Assembly (NCBI RefSeq): GCF_013426205.1
Contig: NC_089424.1
Coordinates: 310,001 to 374,000, forward strand
From: Metarhizium brunneum
Taxonomy: Eukaryota > Ascomycota > Sordariomycetes > Hypocreales > Clavicipitaceae
DNA length: 64,000 nt
Direction: 5' to 3'
A program made the translations under genes and the position numbers. Below are positions 10,212 through 20,236 of this stretch, in pieces. The notes beneath the pieces are model-generated. The model did not search any database. It worked only from the letters and a program-made list of their open reading frames with translations, and was not told the origin of the DNA. How positions within the stretch are numbered: the stretch's first letter is position 1; each line of letters starts with the position of its first letter.

Positions 10212-11802
10212 CCTGTAGGGCACCGTCACACGCACGTATACATGAAGACAGGCTTACCAGTAAACCATTTGCGATTCACAATAAACAATTGGTCGAGATA
10301 TTTTTGTCTTGCCCAGAGCAGTTCACTGTCCCAACCCGGTCACTGTCCGAGACCTTCAAGACGGCATTTGTGAACTGGGGAACATGGAGAGTAAATTGAC
10401 TCACGCCGCGTTGCCCAGGAACTTGGAGGGTCTGTAGCACGCTACCAGCAGTAATTCTCCGCAGGGGAAATTGTTACAGAACGTTCCCGAGGCAGAGAGA
10501 CTCGAAATGTGACTGGCCGAGACGAGGATCCAGGACCTTCGGGCTTGCCGAAGACTCCGCAAACCTCACGCCAGAAACACGTCCCGTCTGGTATCAGTCT
10601 GTGCCATCAGGGTATGTACATGGGTGCGGACAGGGGCGCCATTTCCGACATGGCGGGCGCGACAGCGATATTCGTCGTGCGCGAATAGTGACCCAGGCTG
10701 CGAATAGTTGCGCCGTACCGCACGCCAACTGACATCTGGAGGCTACACGAATGGGAGCCGTGCTACTCATACATAGAGACTCCTGGGAAGCAAAAGCAAA
10801 ACCCGCAACGCCATCAAGCAGCCGCACGAGGGACTCGGCACAGCTGGTCCCGTCGTCTCGCTGAGTCACTGCCATGCGTAAAAGTCTAGTGCCAAGGCGT
10901 GCCTCAACACGAAAAGGGCCGTTATTTTTAGAGAGCCACTACTGCCAACTAGTACAAAACCATTCTAGACGGTTGGAGTCGTAGGGCCTGGCGATTGTAG
11001 TCAAGAGGCCAGGAGGCTTGATGACTCGGTCAAGAACCCCCCGACCCGGCGGGCAATCAATTCTCTGACACGACATCCAGCCCTACCCTCCACAGCTGGC
11101 GAACAGAGGCATTGATCGATCGACAGGATGCCCGAGAGCAGTCGGCCCGGTGCTATTGGCTCGCCGCCACGATCCCTGTGGCCGGCTGATGATTGCCGAG
11201 CGCCCAGCGCCATCCAAGACCCCGTCGTGCCCACAAAGCCGCGCGTTAAGAGGGCCGTCTGCGAATTTCTGGATCCTGAGGATCCCGCTGTCCCCTGAAG
11301 GGGAACACCTGGAAAAAGAACCTGGGCTGATGGGGAGGGCGGTGGTCCCGGCGAGCTGGCAAACGACGGCAAATCCCAGCCGCGACCCCAGAGCCATTGG
11401 GTTACGCCCAAGAGGAAGATGGTAAAGAGAAGATTGTCGCGCCTGTTTTGTAAGGGCTCAAAAGGTCCTGAGCGTTTATTACGTCTGCGGCGGCTCGCAA
11501 CGAGTAGCACGGAGTACTAGTAGCTGGAAAGGCTGAGGGCAGCTCTGGTTTTGTTGAAATACCACCTCGCGTACCACCCTGTCTCGCGCCCGTTGCGAGG
11601 CATGTACGGAGTACCAGACCAGACACGTGGCTGTCATCATTGACGCAAATTCTCCTCTCCTCTCCCGGCCTCTTCCCGTGCTGCCGCCGCCGAATTCCTT
11701 CCTCTGAATCGGAGGGAGACGAGGGCCGTTCTGTCAGTCCAGTGTCCTCTCTGGCCCACGACTGGGACAGCATCCGTCTTGCCATCCGCCCTCGCAAAAA
11801 GC
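10212..11802. other. Intergenic stretch with no supportable gene
   Basis: About 1.6 kb between two rightward genes. Open frames here show no family motif. Copies of the TACGGAGTA-type core occur near 11508 and 11605, within 300 bp of the next start codon. Confidence 0.5.
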
Positions 11803-13290
11803 ATGTCGTCGACAGAGGAAACCTTGTCTGCAGCCGGCGCTGCGCCCGGGGCCCAGGAACCGTCATCGACCCCAGAAATGTGTGCCGTCAAGGAGGCTGT
11901 GCCAGCGGCACCATCACCGCAACAGGCAACACTGGCTGCAACGGGCAGAGCTAGCACGCAAGACAGAGTCTCAGTCCATCAAGGCCAGCAGCAGCAGCCG
12001 CCGCCGGTGAAGCTGGTCAGGCAAAAGGACGGGCAGTGGGCGCTCGCCCGGGACGGGAGGCTGATCAACAACCTCTCGCGGGCCGTGGGCTTCATGGAGC
12101 TCGCCAACGCGGGCGACTTTGCCGCCAACGTGTGGAACGACGTGCCCGTGCCCGTCTACGCCGTCGTCTTCATGGCCATTGGCGGCACCGTCGCGGGCTT
12201 CCTGTCCATCTTTGCCTTCCGGGACGCCAGGCGCGCCTGCTGCAACGTCCGCTACCTGCGGAGGCAGAGGCTGCTGCTGCTCGAGGAGAAGAGGCGGCTC
12301 GCGGCGCGGTGCGAGTCGACGCTCGAGACGGACATCATCCTGGCCATCAACTTTCGCGAGCTGGGCACCGAGCTCGTGACGCGATGGATCATGGACCTGC
12401 TCATGGGCTTTGGCGCCATCCTCATCTCCGTCGGCACCTACATGGCCATTGGCGGCGCGAATCCCTCCGTCTTCCTCGCGTCCAACCTGCTGTCTGGCTA
12501 CGTCGGCAACACGCCCATTGCCCTCTTTGGCCTCTGCAACTCGTTGTGGGCTGCCTTCATCTTCGCCAAGGCCCAGCGGCACATCAGCGCGTCGCGCAAA
12601 CTGCTCGGCGCCTGCACCGCATCGGCCCTCGTCAAGCGAAGAGCGCGCAAGGTCCAGGTGTTTTCCGTCATCAACGGCACGGCCACCATCCTCGGCGGCG
12701 TGGGCTCCATGATTACGGCCACGCGGTGGTGGGGATACGTCATCCTGATTCCCGTCATCATATCCTCCGTCTTCTGCAACATTTGGTGGCGACGCATGAT
12801 TGGATACACGCGATCCGAGGGCCATCCCGCCATGGTCCGGGACGAACTCATCTACGCCCTCGAGTTCGCCGCCGCGTCCGAGGTCAAGAGCCTCGAGGAC
12901 CCCGAGGCCCCCCCGGCGTGGTGCGCCGAGCTGCCGGACTCACTCGGGGACATGCTTCGTTTCTTGACGCGCCACTCCCTCATTCACCAGTACTGCGCCG
13001 ACGTGATTGCCAATCCGCAAATCTGCCAGGCACTGGGCGGCAACGCGACCGACTTGGCCGAACTCTCCGTCAGTCCCGAGAGCCTGCTGGCTCTTCCGGC
13101 CGACCTCCAGCAGATTCTCCTCGACCATGCCCACAGCATGGCCCGCGAGGTCGGGCCCGATCACTTCAAAAACAGAGAGAGATATCTCGCCGAAATTCTT
13201 GGCACCTATTGCACCATGGCACTCCGCCATGGCATAATGGACGACACCGACAGCGCTGAGCGCCGGGAGAAGAATACGGAAAAGGTGTAG
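11803..13290 (+). CDS. Polytopic integral membrane protein, function unknown
   Basis: Uninterrupted frame of 495 residues from the ATG at 11803. The frame also extends upstream but without ATG. The N-terminus of about 85 residues is low-complexity, with Gln and Pro runs. About five hydrophobic helices follow (for example VYAVVFMAIGGTVAGFLSIF, MDLLMGFGAILISVGTYMAI and WWGYVILIPVIISSVF), separated by basic loops such as YLRRQRLLLLEEKRRL. The C-terminal third is soluble and helical. This resembles the conserved but uncharacterised integral membrane proteins of Sordariomycetes; I know of no assigned function. Confidence 0.8.
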   Translation: MSSTEETLSAAGAAPGAQEPSSTPEMCAVKEAVPAAPSPQQATLAATGRASTQDRVSVHQGQQQQPPPVKLVRQKDGQWALARDGRLINNLSRAVGFMELANAGDFAANVWNDVPVPVYAVVFMAIGGTVAGFLSIFAFRDARRACCNVRYLRRQRLLLLEEKRRLAARCESTLETDIILAINFRELGTELVTRWIMDLLMGFGAILISVGTYMAIGGANPSVFLASNLLSGYVGNTPIALFGLCNSLWAAFIFAKAQRHISASRKLLGACTASALVKRRARKVQVFSVINGTATILGGVGSMITATRWWGYVILIPVIISSVFCNIWWRRMIGYTRSEGHPAMVRDELIYALEFAAASEVKSLEDPEAPPAWCAELPDSLGDMLRFLTRHSLIHQYCADVIANPQICQALGGNATDLAELSVSPESLLALPADLQQILLDHAHSMAREVGPDHFKNRERYLAEILGTYCTMALRHGIMDDTDSAERREKNTEKV

Positions 13291-13998
13291 AAGCAATCTA
13301 ATCTGCCTTTGATCCGCTGCGGCCGGCTCGTTTGACAATCCCTTTCTTGCTCATAATAGTGTAGTCGGGCCACTACGTTTTCAGCATATACACGTTGCAT
13401 AGTTTTTGTTCTAGAGAGCGGTTTAGTTTTATACAGGACGTAATTCGAGAATAATGACAAAAGCATTGCCTTTCCGCCCACGTGTGCCTGAACCTTACAT
13501 GTAAACTCATCTTGTTGGCCATCTGGCTCGCGATACAACGCGCCCAACTGGTCGCCAACTCAACATGCCATGCAACGCTCCAAAGAGGCTCCATTTCCCA
13601 TTCCCGACTCTTTGCTCCGTATGTAGCCCAGACCAATTATCAAACCGACACAGCATTATCAGACGGGCACCCTTATCAGACTACCGAGTCGTCCGTGGCT
13701 TCCCACTCCGGTTAGCCCATGTCGATTCAAATCATGCTCCAGGGGTCAGCATGATTCAAACCGACCAGGATGCAAGGGCAGAGCCTTTCTCGGACCACCG
13801 GTGACGCGGGTTCCATCTTACCATGGTTCCTAAAACCCCGGCCAAGCTTCTCTCGGGGGGCTGTGTAGTTCGTCCCTCCGACGACGGCTCTGGCAAAGCC
13901 GCCCAGTGCTCTCTCACACTTGCCCCCCCTTCGCAGCCAGTCTCTCGCGGACCAGAGAGGCATCTCATTGATACCAGCAGCAGAGTCACAAAAACACC
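13291..13998. other. Intergenic region, promoter side of next gene
   Basis: About 0.7 kb; no gene or RNA recognised. It is pyrimidine-rich in the last 200 bases before the ATG at 13999, as is usual for fungal core promoters. Confidence 0.45.
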
Positions 13999-14991
13999 AT
14001 GCTCCTCATCGCCACGGCGCTGGTGTTGGCGCTCTCGCAAGCCGCGCTGGCGGCGGCCGGGTTAGGGCTGGCTCCCACACCCACGGCCAAGCAGCACGTT
14101 GCGGCAATCTTTGCTCGGCAGACGGGCCGCCGCGCCCTCGACGACTGCTCGTCTGTCCTCGACAACTTTCTCGATCTCCCCACGCCGCCGCCCGACCTTT
14201 CCAGCTACGCGCAGCAGGTGGCGGCCACGCAGACGGGCGCCGCCGCCATCCGCTTCCCAGACAGCCTCTCCAGCAGGGCGAGCAAGTACCAGTCCTCGGT
14301 GCTTTCGTGGTGCAGCGAACAGAGGGACGCCCTGACAAAGTGTACGGAGCTGCCGGCCCTGCAGTCGCAGTACTCGGGTGTCTGCCAGGCCGCGGGGGCC
14401 AACGCCGCGGCAACCGGCGCCAACGGCGGCACAGATTTGGGCATCAACATCTTTAATAATATCGATACAGGTGGTGGAGCTGGCGGTGCCGGCGGTGCGG
14501 GTAGTTCTGGAGGAGGAGGAGGCGGAGGAGGCGGCGGCAGCAGCGGCGGCGACGGTGCGTCCGGGGGAGGCGGTATATCCAGCGGTGCCGTTGCCGGAAT
14601 CGTCATTGGCGTTCTCGCAGCGGTGGGAGTACTCGCCGGCATCGCGGCCTTTGTCATCTGGAGAGCTAGGCGGAAGCGCGCGGCCGCGAACGCGATGGAT
14701 GTGGCGCGGCAGCAGCCGATGAGCGGGCAGCAGACGCCGCCCTCGGGCATGCTTCACAACTTCGGCCAGGCGTACGACAAGGACAGCCCGACATACAGCG
14801 AGGCCAGCTACCAGACTCTCCCGCACGAGCGGTCCGTCCATGAGATGCCGGGGGTGAGGGCCCCGGCTGAGTTGATGGGCAGCACGGAGGCGGTGCCTGT
14901 CGAACTGCACAACCCGGAGCCGGTGTATGAGATGCTGGCGGACTATCGGCCGAACAAGGCGGCTGTGGCGAATGTAGGATACAAGAGTTGA
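13999..14991 (+). CDS. Single-pass cell-surface protein with glycine-rich linker
   Basis: 330 residues without intron. The order is: signal peptide (about 1-20), an extracellular domain with at least four Cys (DDCSS, WCSEQ, KCTEL, VCQAA), a Gly/Ser low-complexity linker, and one transmembrane helix (AVAGIVIGVLAAVGVLAGIA). A basic stop-transfer RRKR and a cytoplasmic tail rich in Pro, Tyr and acidic residues follow, ending near PVELHNPEPVYEM. This layout matches the Mid2/WSC-like surface proteins of filamentous ascomycetes, and the VELxxxEPVYEM tail is frequent among them. A sensor or wall-anchored role is inference. Confidence 0.78.
   Translation: MLLIATALVLALSQAALAAAGLGLAPTPTAKQHVAAIFARQTGRRALDDCSSVLDNFLDLPTPPPDLSSYAQQVAATQTGAAAIRFPDSLSSRASKYQSSVLSWCSEQRDALTKCTELPALQSQYSGVCQAAGANAAATGANGGTDLGINIFNNIDTGGGAGGAGGAGSSGGGGGGGGGGSSGGDGASGGGGISSGAVAGIVIGVLAAVGVLAGIAAFVIWRARRKRAAANAMDVARQQPMSGQQTPPSGMLHNFGQAYDKDSPTYSEASYQTLPHERSVHEMPGVRAPAELMGSTEAVPVELHNPEPVYEMLADYRPNKAAVANVGYKS
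14469..14573 (+). repeat. Glycine-coding low-complexity tract
   Basis: A run of GGN codons with a pure GGA/GGC core codes for the extracellular glycine linker of the surface protein at 13999-14991. Such tracts vary in length between strains by slippage. Confidence 0.8.
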
Positions 14992-15202
14992 AATTTATGT
15001 GGTAATCAGCGCCGGGTTTTATCCCATGGTGAAGCGGCATCATTCGTTACTTGTGAATATTCATTGGAGTTTTTGCTTATTAGCCTCTTTCATAACTCGT
15101 TAAGTAGGCGGTATTTATCTAAAAAGTATTGCGTCCATCTTCTATTGAATTACATCATGGTCCATCACATCATATATACAATCCTCCGCCCAAAACAAAG
15201 TC

Positions 15203-16414
15203 CTACTCATGGGACGGCCCATAGCTGGCCATCAAATCAGCCATGGCCTTGGCCCCATTGTCGGCAAACAGTATCTTCGAATTAGACCACGTCTCCTCGG
15301 CGGATGCGCGGGCCCTGGCAAACATTTCCTTTTCATACTCGGCCGTAGACAACGGGCCGGCGTCTCGGGAGTCTGGCTCGTTCCACGCGCTCGCAATGGC
15401 TTTGGACAGCTCGAGCGCATCGCGCATGGCAAGGTTGACGCCTTCTCCGGCCCAGGGCATCATCAGGTGTGCTGCGTCGCCTATCAGTGTCACGCCTGGG
15501 GTATTTTCCCACGTGTGCCCAACGGGGAGCATGTACATCCGTCTCATGTTCAGGGCCCGAGGATCGCGGGGCGTCAATTCGTTATCCAGCGCCGTCTCGA
15601 TGAGCTCTTGGATTGCGGGGCTCCATGCCTGGAACAGCTTCGGGTCATGGAGCAGCGCGTCTCGGACAACGGCAGGGTCGGTATTGTCCTCGAACTGGGC
15701 AAAGTCGTCCTTGTTCGAGGATGAGGCGCTGACATGAAGACAGATGGAGCCTCCGACGCCTCGGTGGGTAACGAGGCCGTTTTTGCCGCCGAGAAGGAAG
15801 CTTGTGCCATGTCCAACGAGGCGTGCGAGATGGGGATATCGCTCTGACGCGTTGGGGATATGCAGGGTCGTGTAATACATGCCACCGTGTTGGGGCTCGA
15901 CAAGGGTCACGAGAGGCCGAACCTTGGACCATGCGCCGTCTGCTCCCACAACGAGGTCGTGTGTAAAGGTGCCATTGTCACCAAAGTCCAATGTAAACTG
16001 GCCTGTTGAGCTGCTCGCTGCCCTGCGGAGCTTGTGGTTCCATTTCAGCGCCTCGGGGTTGTTGGCCGCCAGCAGAAGATGAGTGAGCGAGTTGCGCGCC
16101 ACCTCGGGTCGATTACGGCCCGACCCAGAATCCTTGTAGTGAAGAGTGCCCTGGTCATCCACGATGAGGGTATCTTGGCTGCAGTCGTTGGTGAGAGCCG
16201 AGAACTGGTCCCAGAGCCCGCAGGCTTGGATGGCAGCTAGGCCTGCATCGTCGTGGAGATCGAGCATGCCAGATGGCGTTGACATGATGCTGTCTGAGGG
16301 GGCGTCGCGGAGTTCATAAATGGTGTATGGGATTCCTTGCTTCTGGAGGAGTGCGCCGAGACAGAGTCCCCCGGGGCCGGCGCCTACAATGGCGATTGTC
16401 TGTTTGGAAGCCAT
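15203..16414 (-). CDS. TetX-like FAD-dependent monooxygenase
   Basis: 403 residues from the ATG at 16414 and no intron. The N-terminal Rossmann motif GAGPGG binds the ADP of FAD. The internal motif GADGAWSKVRP is the DG motif of class A flavoprotein hydroxylases. GDAAHLMMPWAGEGVNLAMRD near the C-terminus is the FAD ribityl/phosphate motif. Length and motifs match the TetX/aromatic-ring hydroxylase family, which uses NAD(P)H and O2 to hydroxylate polyphenolic or polyketide-like substrates. It converges with the surface-protein gene (211-bp gap). There is no biosynthetic core enzyme next to it, so a detoxification role is as likely as a biosynthetic one. Confidence 0.88.
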   Translation of the reverse strand: MASKQTIAIVGAGPGGLCLGALLQKQGIPYTIYELRDAPSDSIMSTPSGMLDLHDDAGLAAIQACGLWDQFSALTNDCSQDTLIVDDQGTLHYKDSGSGRNRPEVARNSLTHLLLAANNPEALKWNHKLRRAASSSTGQFTLDFGDNGTFTHDLVVGADGAWSKVRPLVTLVEPQHGGMYYTTLHIPNASERYPHLARLVGHGTSFLLGGKNGLVTHRGVGGSICLHVSASSSNKDDFAQFEDNTDPAVVRDALLHDPKLFQAWSPAIQELIETALDNELTPRDPRALNMRRMYMLPVGHTWENTPGVTLIGDAAHLMMPWAGEGVNLAMRDALELSKAIASAWNEPDSRDAGPLSTAEYEKEMFARARASAEETWSNSKILFADNGAKAMADLMASYGPSHE

Positions 16415-17056
16415 TTTGGTTGTAAATATATGTGCCAAGACTCAGCCGGAGAAGTTGAGAACACAATGCAGAGGGGAGACGTGATGGGCTTTTCAACATT
16501 TAGGGCTAGGAGAAAGTTTATATACCGGAAACTTTCTGCCCCAAGGATCGGTGCTCTGTAGTCCGTATATTTGCTGGCATCACGGAGCCGCTGACGGAAC
16601 ATGAAATTGACTCGGCGAGCCGGACGCAGCTTCGGTCCCGAAACGTCGTACGGACGGGGCTACCCTAGGGCAGGCGGCGACGCCAGGAGCGTCAAATTTG
16701 CACCAATTATACGTCAACTGGGAAAGAGACGGGAAATTTTTTTCTATTGACACTACAGTTTGTAATGCGGCAATAGAGAAGTCCCAACTACATATACGTT
16801 CGTAGTAGGTACTGTAGTTTCATATCGCATTCACTAGATTGCCGCGGCACGACATGGGAACTGTGCCAACCTCAAGGCGAAAAACCGTTCCACCAAAGAG
16901 AATTATCGACATGGCGTTTGCTGCAATTAAAATATACATCAGAAACGGACTTGCCCGGCGAAAAGGTCATACCATCATTTTATTAAGTCAAGAGAGAGAG
17001 AGGTAAGGAGAAATTAAAAAAAAAAAAATTGCATGCAGACGCAAAAAGAAAAGTGG
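16415..17056. other. Intergenic region with poly-A tract
   Basis: About 640 bp between the divergent monooxygenase promoter and tRNA-Asp. It includes an A-rich stretch near 17016-17029. No gene seen. Confidence 0.45.
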
Positions 17057-17128
17057 CTCTCCCGCCGGGAATTGAACCCGGGTCTCAAGCGTGACAAGCT
17101 TGCATACTGACCACTATACTACGGAAGA
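17057..17128 (-). tRNA. tRNA-Asp (anticodon GUC)
   Basis: 72-nt cloverleaf on the minus strand. A 7-bp acceptor stem (TCTTCCG with CGGGAGA, one G-T pair) precedes a normal D arm. The anticodon stem CAAGC/GCTTG closes the loop TTGTCAC, giving anticodon GTC. The T arm is CCGGG-TTCAATT-CCCGG and the discriminator base is G. No intron. Confidence 0.93.
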
Positions 17129-17869
17129 TGAGGGCCAGTTTATCTCTGACCCCGTAGTTTCTGTCGATCGGAGGTCCATAATCCATATATATAGGCATCT
17201 AAAAACGCTGCACTGGCCTATTTTTCTCTCTTCAATGTTCACCCAGCTGCCATTTGCCAAAGTCACTGCCGAGTCACTTGAATATACCTCCAGGCGCCTC
17301 CACAAGCCCAAGCTCCAGATGTCTTGTTCATCTCCCTCTCTCCTTAGCTCGCGTTTCTCTCTAGCTATTAGTATACTTGCAGCATGGATCCGAAAATCAA
17401 CAAGAATAAAATACCAACATGGTTCCTTGCATCTCAAACTGCTCAGAGTTGAAAAGATGATTTTTACGTCGGAGATTGTGTCATTAGCCCTGGAGGAGTA
17501 TAATTTAACCCTCTGAATAATAATAGTCATCTCGCGCATGCAATAAAGGTCAATGCTTCGAGATCGCATTTAGAAGCAATGGGAATTGTTACTTTGACAC
17601 TATCTGTACTTGCTCTTCCCGAGGCTAATAAATCTAGCTTCTATTCCAAATTAAATGTCTCCTCTTTCTAGTTGTAGATTAAGCATTATACTAGAAGGCA
17701 AGGTGTATAGAAATGCTCTCATGCATTCCTATAAAGCTATATCACTGAATTATTATTAAGGAAGTTGTACTTTAATTCTGAGAAGAAAAAAGTACAAGTT
17801 CAATAGCGATTTCGTAGACTTTAGTAGAGTTGCGCTTTGCATCAAACTCTAGATCCATACAAACCAAAC

Positions 17870-18134
17870 TGTCTGCCGGCATGTGTTACACGGAAAAGGC
17901 CCAACAGATCGTGAAGCCCAACAAAAGGGCTTCGCCGATAAAGGAACCTGTTGGTTACACAGCTAGAACATGTGCCCGGGTAAGAGCCCTAGGCCTAGGC
18001 GTTCCTTTTATATATATAAAGCAGTCACCCTTCCCTTCCTTCCTCTTAGCAACTCAGGACCTTTGACATCCTACGAGATTATTATTGAATTGAGCCCCTT
18101 TTGCTCCAAGCCTTCATATTGAACCCTTGTCACA
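17870..18134 (-). mobile_element. Solo-LTR-like repeat, copy B
   Basis: About 265 bp. Its reverse complement begins TGTGACAAGG and ends GGCAGACA, and it aligns along its whole length with the copy at 21455-21732. Shared blocks include CCTAGGGCTCTT, GGGCTTCA and TTTTCCGTGTA. The ends fit the TG...CA convention of retrotransposon LTRs. No clear target duplication was found, and no internal coding region lies next to it. Confidence 0.6.
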
Positions 18135-18353
18135 GCATGTCTCCCTTGTCAATCTCCTTCAGCCGCCTAATGACAGGCCAGAAATCATGATTGCTCCTGG
18201 AAGACTTTACAAGCTCCCACTGCATCGTTACTCTGGTCGCCGGGGTCTGTCAAAGACGAAACATGTGTGGTTGCTCAGGCCTGCTAAAGGGATTCGATTT
18301 CAGATACTTTTTGCAGAATCCCGAGTCCATCCAGGTTTTTTCAAGACATGGAT

Positions 18354-18480
18354 TGTGACAAGGGCTCAACAGAGGGCTTGGAGCAATTTACTCAATTCAT
18401 CTAATAATAGTCTTTGGTATCAAAGGTCCTTGGTTTTCCTGAAGGCCTTGAGGGACCGAAGATGTCTATTTATATAAGTC
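18354..18480 (+). mobile_element. Truncated LTR-like repeat, copy C
   Basis: It begins TGTGACAAGGGCTCAAC and shares its first 90 or so bases with copies A and B (GGCTTGGAGCA, CTCAATTCA, AAAGGTCC). The similarity fades after about 18450, where a duplicated TCTATTTATATAAG motif occurs. Together with copy B it forms an inverted pair around a 219-bp spacer. Confidence 0.5.
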
Positions 18481-18529
18481 TATTTATATAAGAAGTCGGT
18501 GAGGACCTTCTGCCCTAATCCCGTGACCG

Positions 18530-18903
18530 TAGCCCTTGTGTAACAACGTGTGACATTGGCCCATTTCCGTGTGACATCAGTGGCCTCAGAATCGCCAGAG
18601 CCGACGCCAAGGATACCACCAGCTTTGAACCAGAGCATTGCACAGGCCATCCTATTTTTTTTGGCTTGCCAAATCCGCAAGTGTGCTGGGCGGAGATGCA
18701 GCAGTGTAGATACCCCCAGTGCCAATGACACCGTAGGACATGCAGAGCAGGAGCTCTCTGGATAGTAGACACGGAAACAATAACATGATGTCGTGGCCGG
18801 GTCCATAGTTTCTTACGCCATAGCTGTGCCGGAGAAAATGGGCAAGGGCCTTGATGAGGTCGCGAGCTGCCGATTTCATCATGGCATGAGAGGCATCATG
18901 CAC
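18530..18903 (-). pseudogene. Relic of an adenylate-forming (acyl-CoA ligase-like) gene
   Basis: On the minus strand a frame reads ...GVRNYGPGHDI...GVIGTGGIYTAASP...LADLAS. This matches the N-terminal block of fungal 4-coumarate-CoA-ligase-like enzymes, where GVxxGDxV, GVIxAGGxYTxASP and ELAxQ are conserved. It is then interrupted near an A8 run (18655-18665) and continues in other frames with SGSKLVVS and GSGDSEAT. The AMP-binding P-loop and the large C-terminal part are missing. It lies next to LTR-like repeats, so decay after insertion or rearrangement is likely. Confidence 0.45.
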
Positions 18904-20236
18904 CTCAGCCTGCAGGGGTGGGTAATTAGTTCAATATTGGTTGGTTGCATGTGGTTTCGGCTGCCGTTGAAGGAGTCGACGGAGTCTGATGCGGCAACGG
19001 TCTGGCGCATGGGCTACATATGTATGCAGGACGGGAGCTTGGTGACGTTGCCGAGTGGAAATGGCGTCCGTACATATGTAGTGTCATGCCGGCTTTGGGA
19101 GGATATGCTCGTAGCTCCCAGTCGTTGGGCGCAGACGACGTCGGAGCTTTTGGAATACATATCTCGTGTTCCAATGCAGCACCTTGAACGCCTTGCGCCA
19201 AGAGTGAGCACCAACTTACATCTGGACAAGCTTTCATTTATATATTGCTGATGCCTTTGGCCAAAACTCGAGGTGTTGCTGACCTGTTTCTAGTTAACTA
19301 CCAAAAGCCCTCGTGTTCCCGCAAGTCAGTCATGACAAAACCACCATCTAGATGCGAAGAAACTGTTCTTCGGCTGCAGCTCCGCAAGCGGTCAAATAAC
19401 CTCGTCAACTTGTGTCATTGCACTGCGTCAACGTCCACCTGCCACATTAGGCTCAAGGCCGGGCCACCAAATATGGCCGAGTTCAATCTTGGGTCTCTGG
19501 CAACAACTCCTGTTGTCTTATCGTCCGTGTCCAACTGCGACCACCAGCAAAGGACTGGCCAGAGCTCCGAACAACTTTTCTGACTGCCCTCTGCAGAGGT
19601 GATGCATATGTATTGCTCCATGCGGGATTCTGATTGGAGCTGCAAGCTCATGGAATTTGAACTTTGCCGCCGAGACTGCGCTCAGGCGTGTCGTGGTAGC
19701 ATCACAAGACATGAATCTCGGTGTGCATGGTGCAGGGAGTGCACAAGTGGCCGTTGGCTCATGCAGAACAGTTGAGGCAATGTAACTCGGAGCCTAACAT
19801 GGTTCTAGCTTATTGTAACCCAAATCCTCCGCCTTGGCATGCGTGATAAGACTAATGGCACTGACGTGTAGAGTATTCCAACGGGCTTTACATGGGGTAA
19901 ACTCGTCGCGCGGGCTTACGTGAAGTAACGTCATCAGTGTTGGTGCTTGCATGCATTCTCATTGTAATAGTTGAGAATGGGGCACAGTTGGTCTGCTTGA
20001 CATGCTGAGTTACGGCCATGGCGTGCCCGAAACTACCAAGGTTGCTGTTTTTCAGAAATGTACGCCATGTTAGCAACGAGATGAGCTTTTCAGCGTATAT
20101 GGAGTTACTCGAGTATTTATAGAGCTCGTCCTCTGGCAAAATCGTCTTCACTTGGTCGTGAATCTCCATGGTCATTGAACAACGATATACACTGCTCTTT
20201 TCAACACGTATACATCGGGAGCTATTCGTACATAGA

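Larger units (their letters stand above)
17129..20236. other. Accessory stretch with LTR-like repeats and gene relics
   Basis: About 3.1 kb without an intact gene. It is AT-rich up to about 17870, then carries two LTR-like copies in opposite orientation (17870-18134 and 18354-18480) and a decayed acyl-CoA ligase fragment. The remainder, about 19240-20236, shows nothing recognisable. Confidence 0.5.

Noticed and set aside
11001..11510. 169-codon minus-strand open frame between two genes
   Set aside because: Low-complexity Ser/Gly/Arg product with no motif or signal; not supported.
11971..12825. 284-codon minus-strand open frame
   Set aside because: It is antisense to the membrane protein at 11803-13290, whose G/C third-position bias keeps the opposite strand open; the Asp/Gly/His-rich product is typical of such shadows.
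12036..13259. 407-codon plus-strand open frame in another frame of the same gene
   Set aside because: The Arg/His/Pro-rich product is a frame shadow of the 495-residue membrane protein.
14062..14910. 282-codon minus-strand open frame
   Set aside because: Antisense shadow of the glycine-linker surface protein; Ala/Ser/Arg runs mirror the GGN codons.
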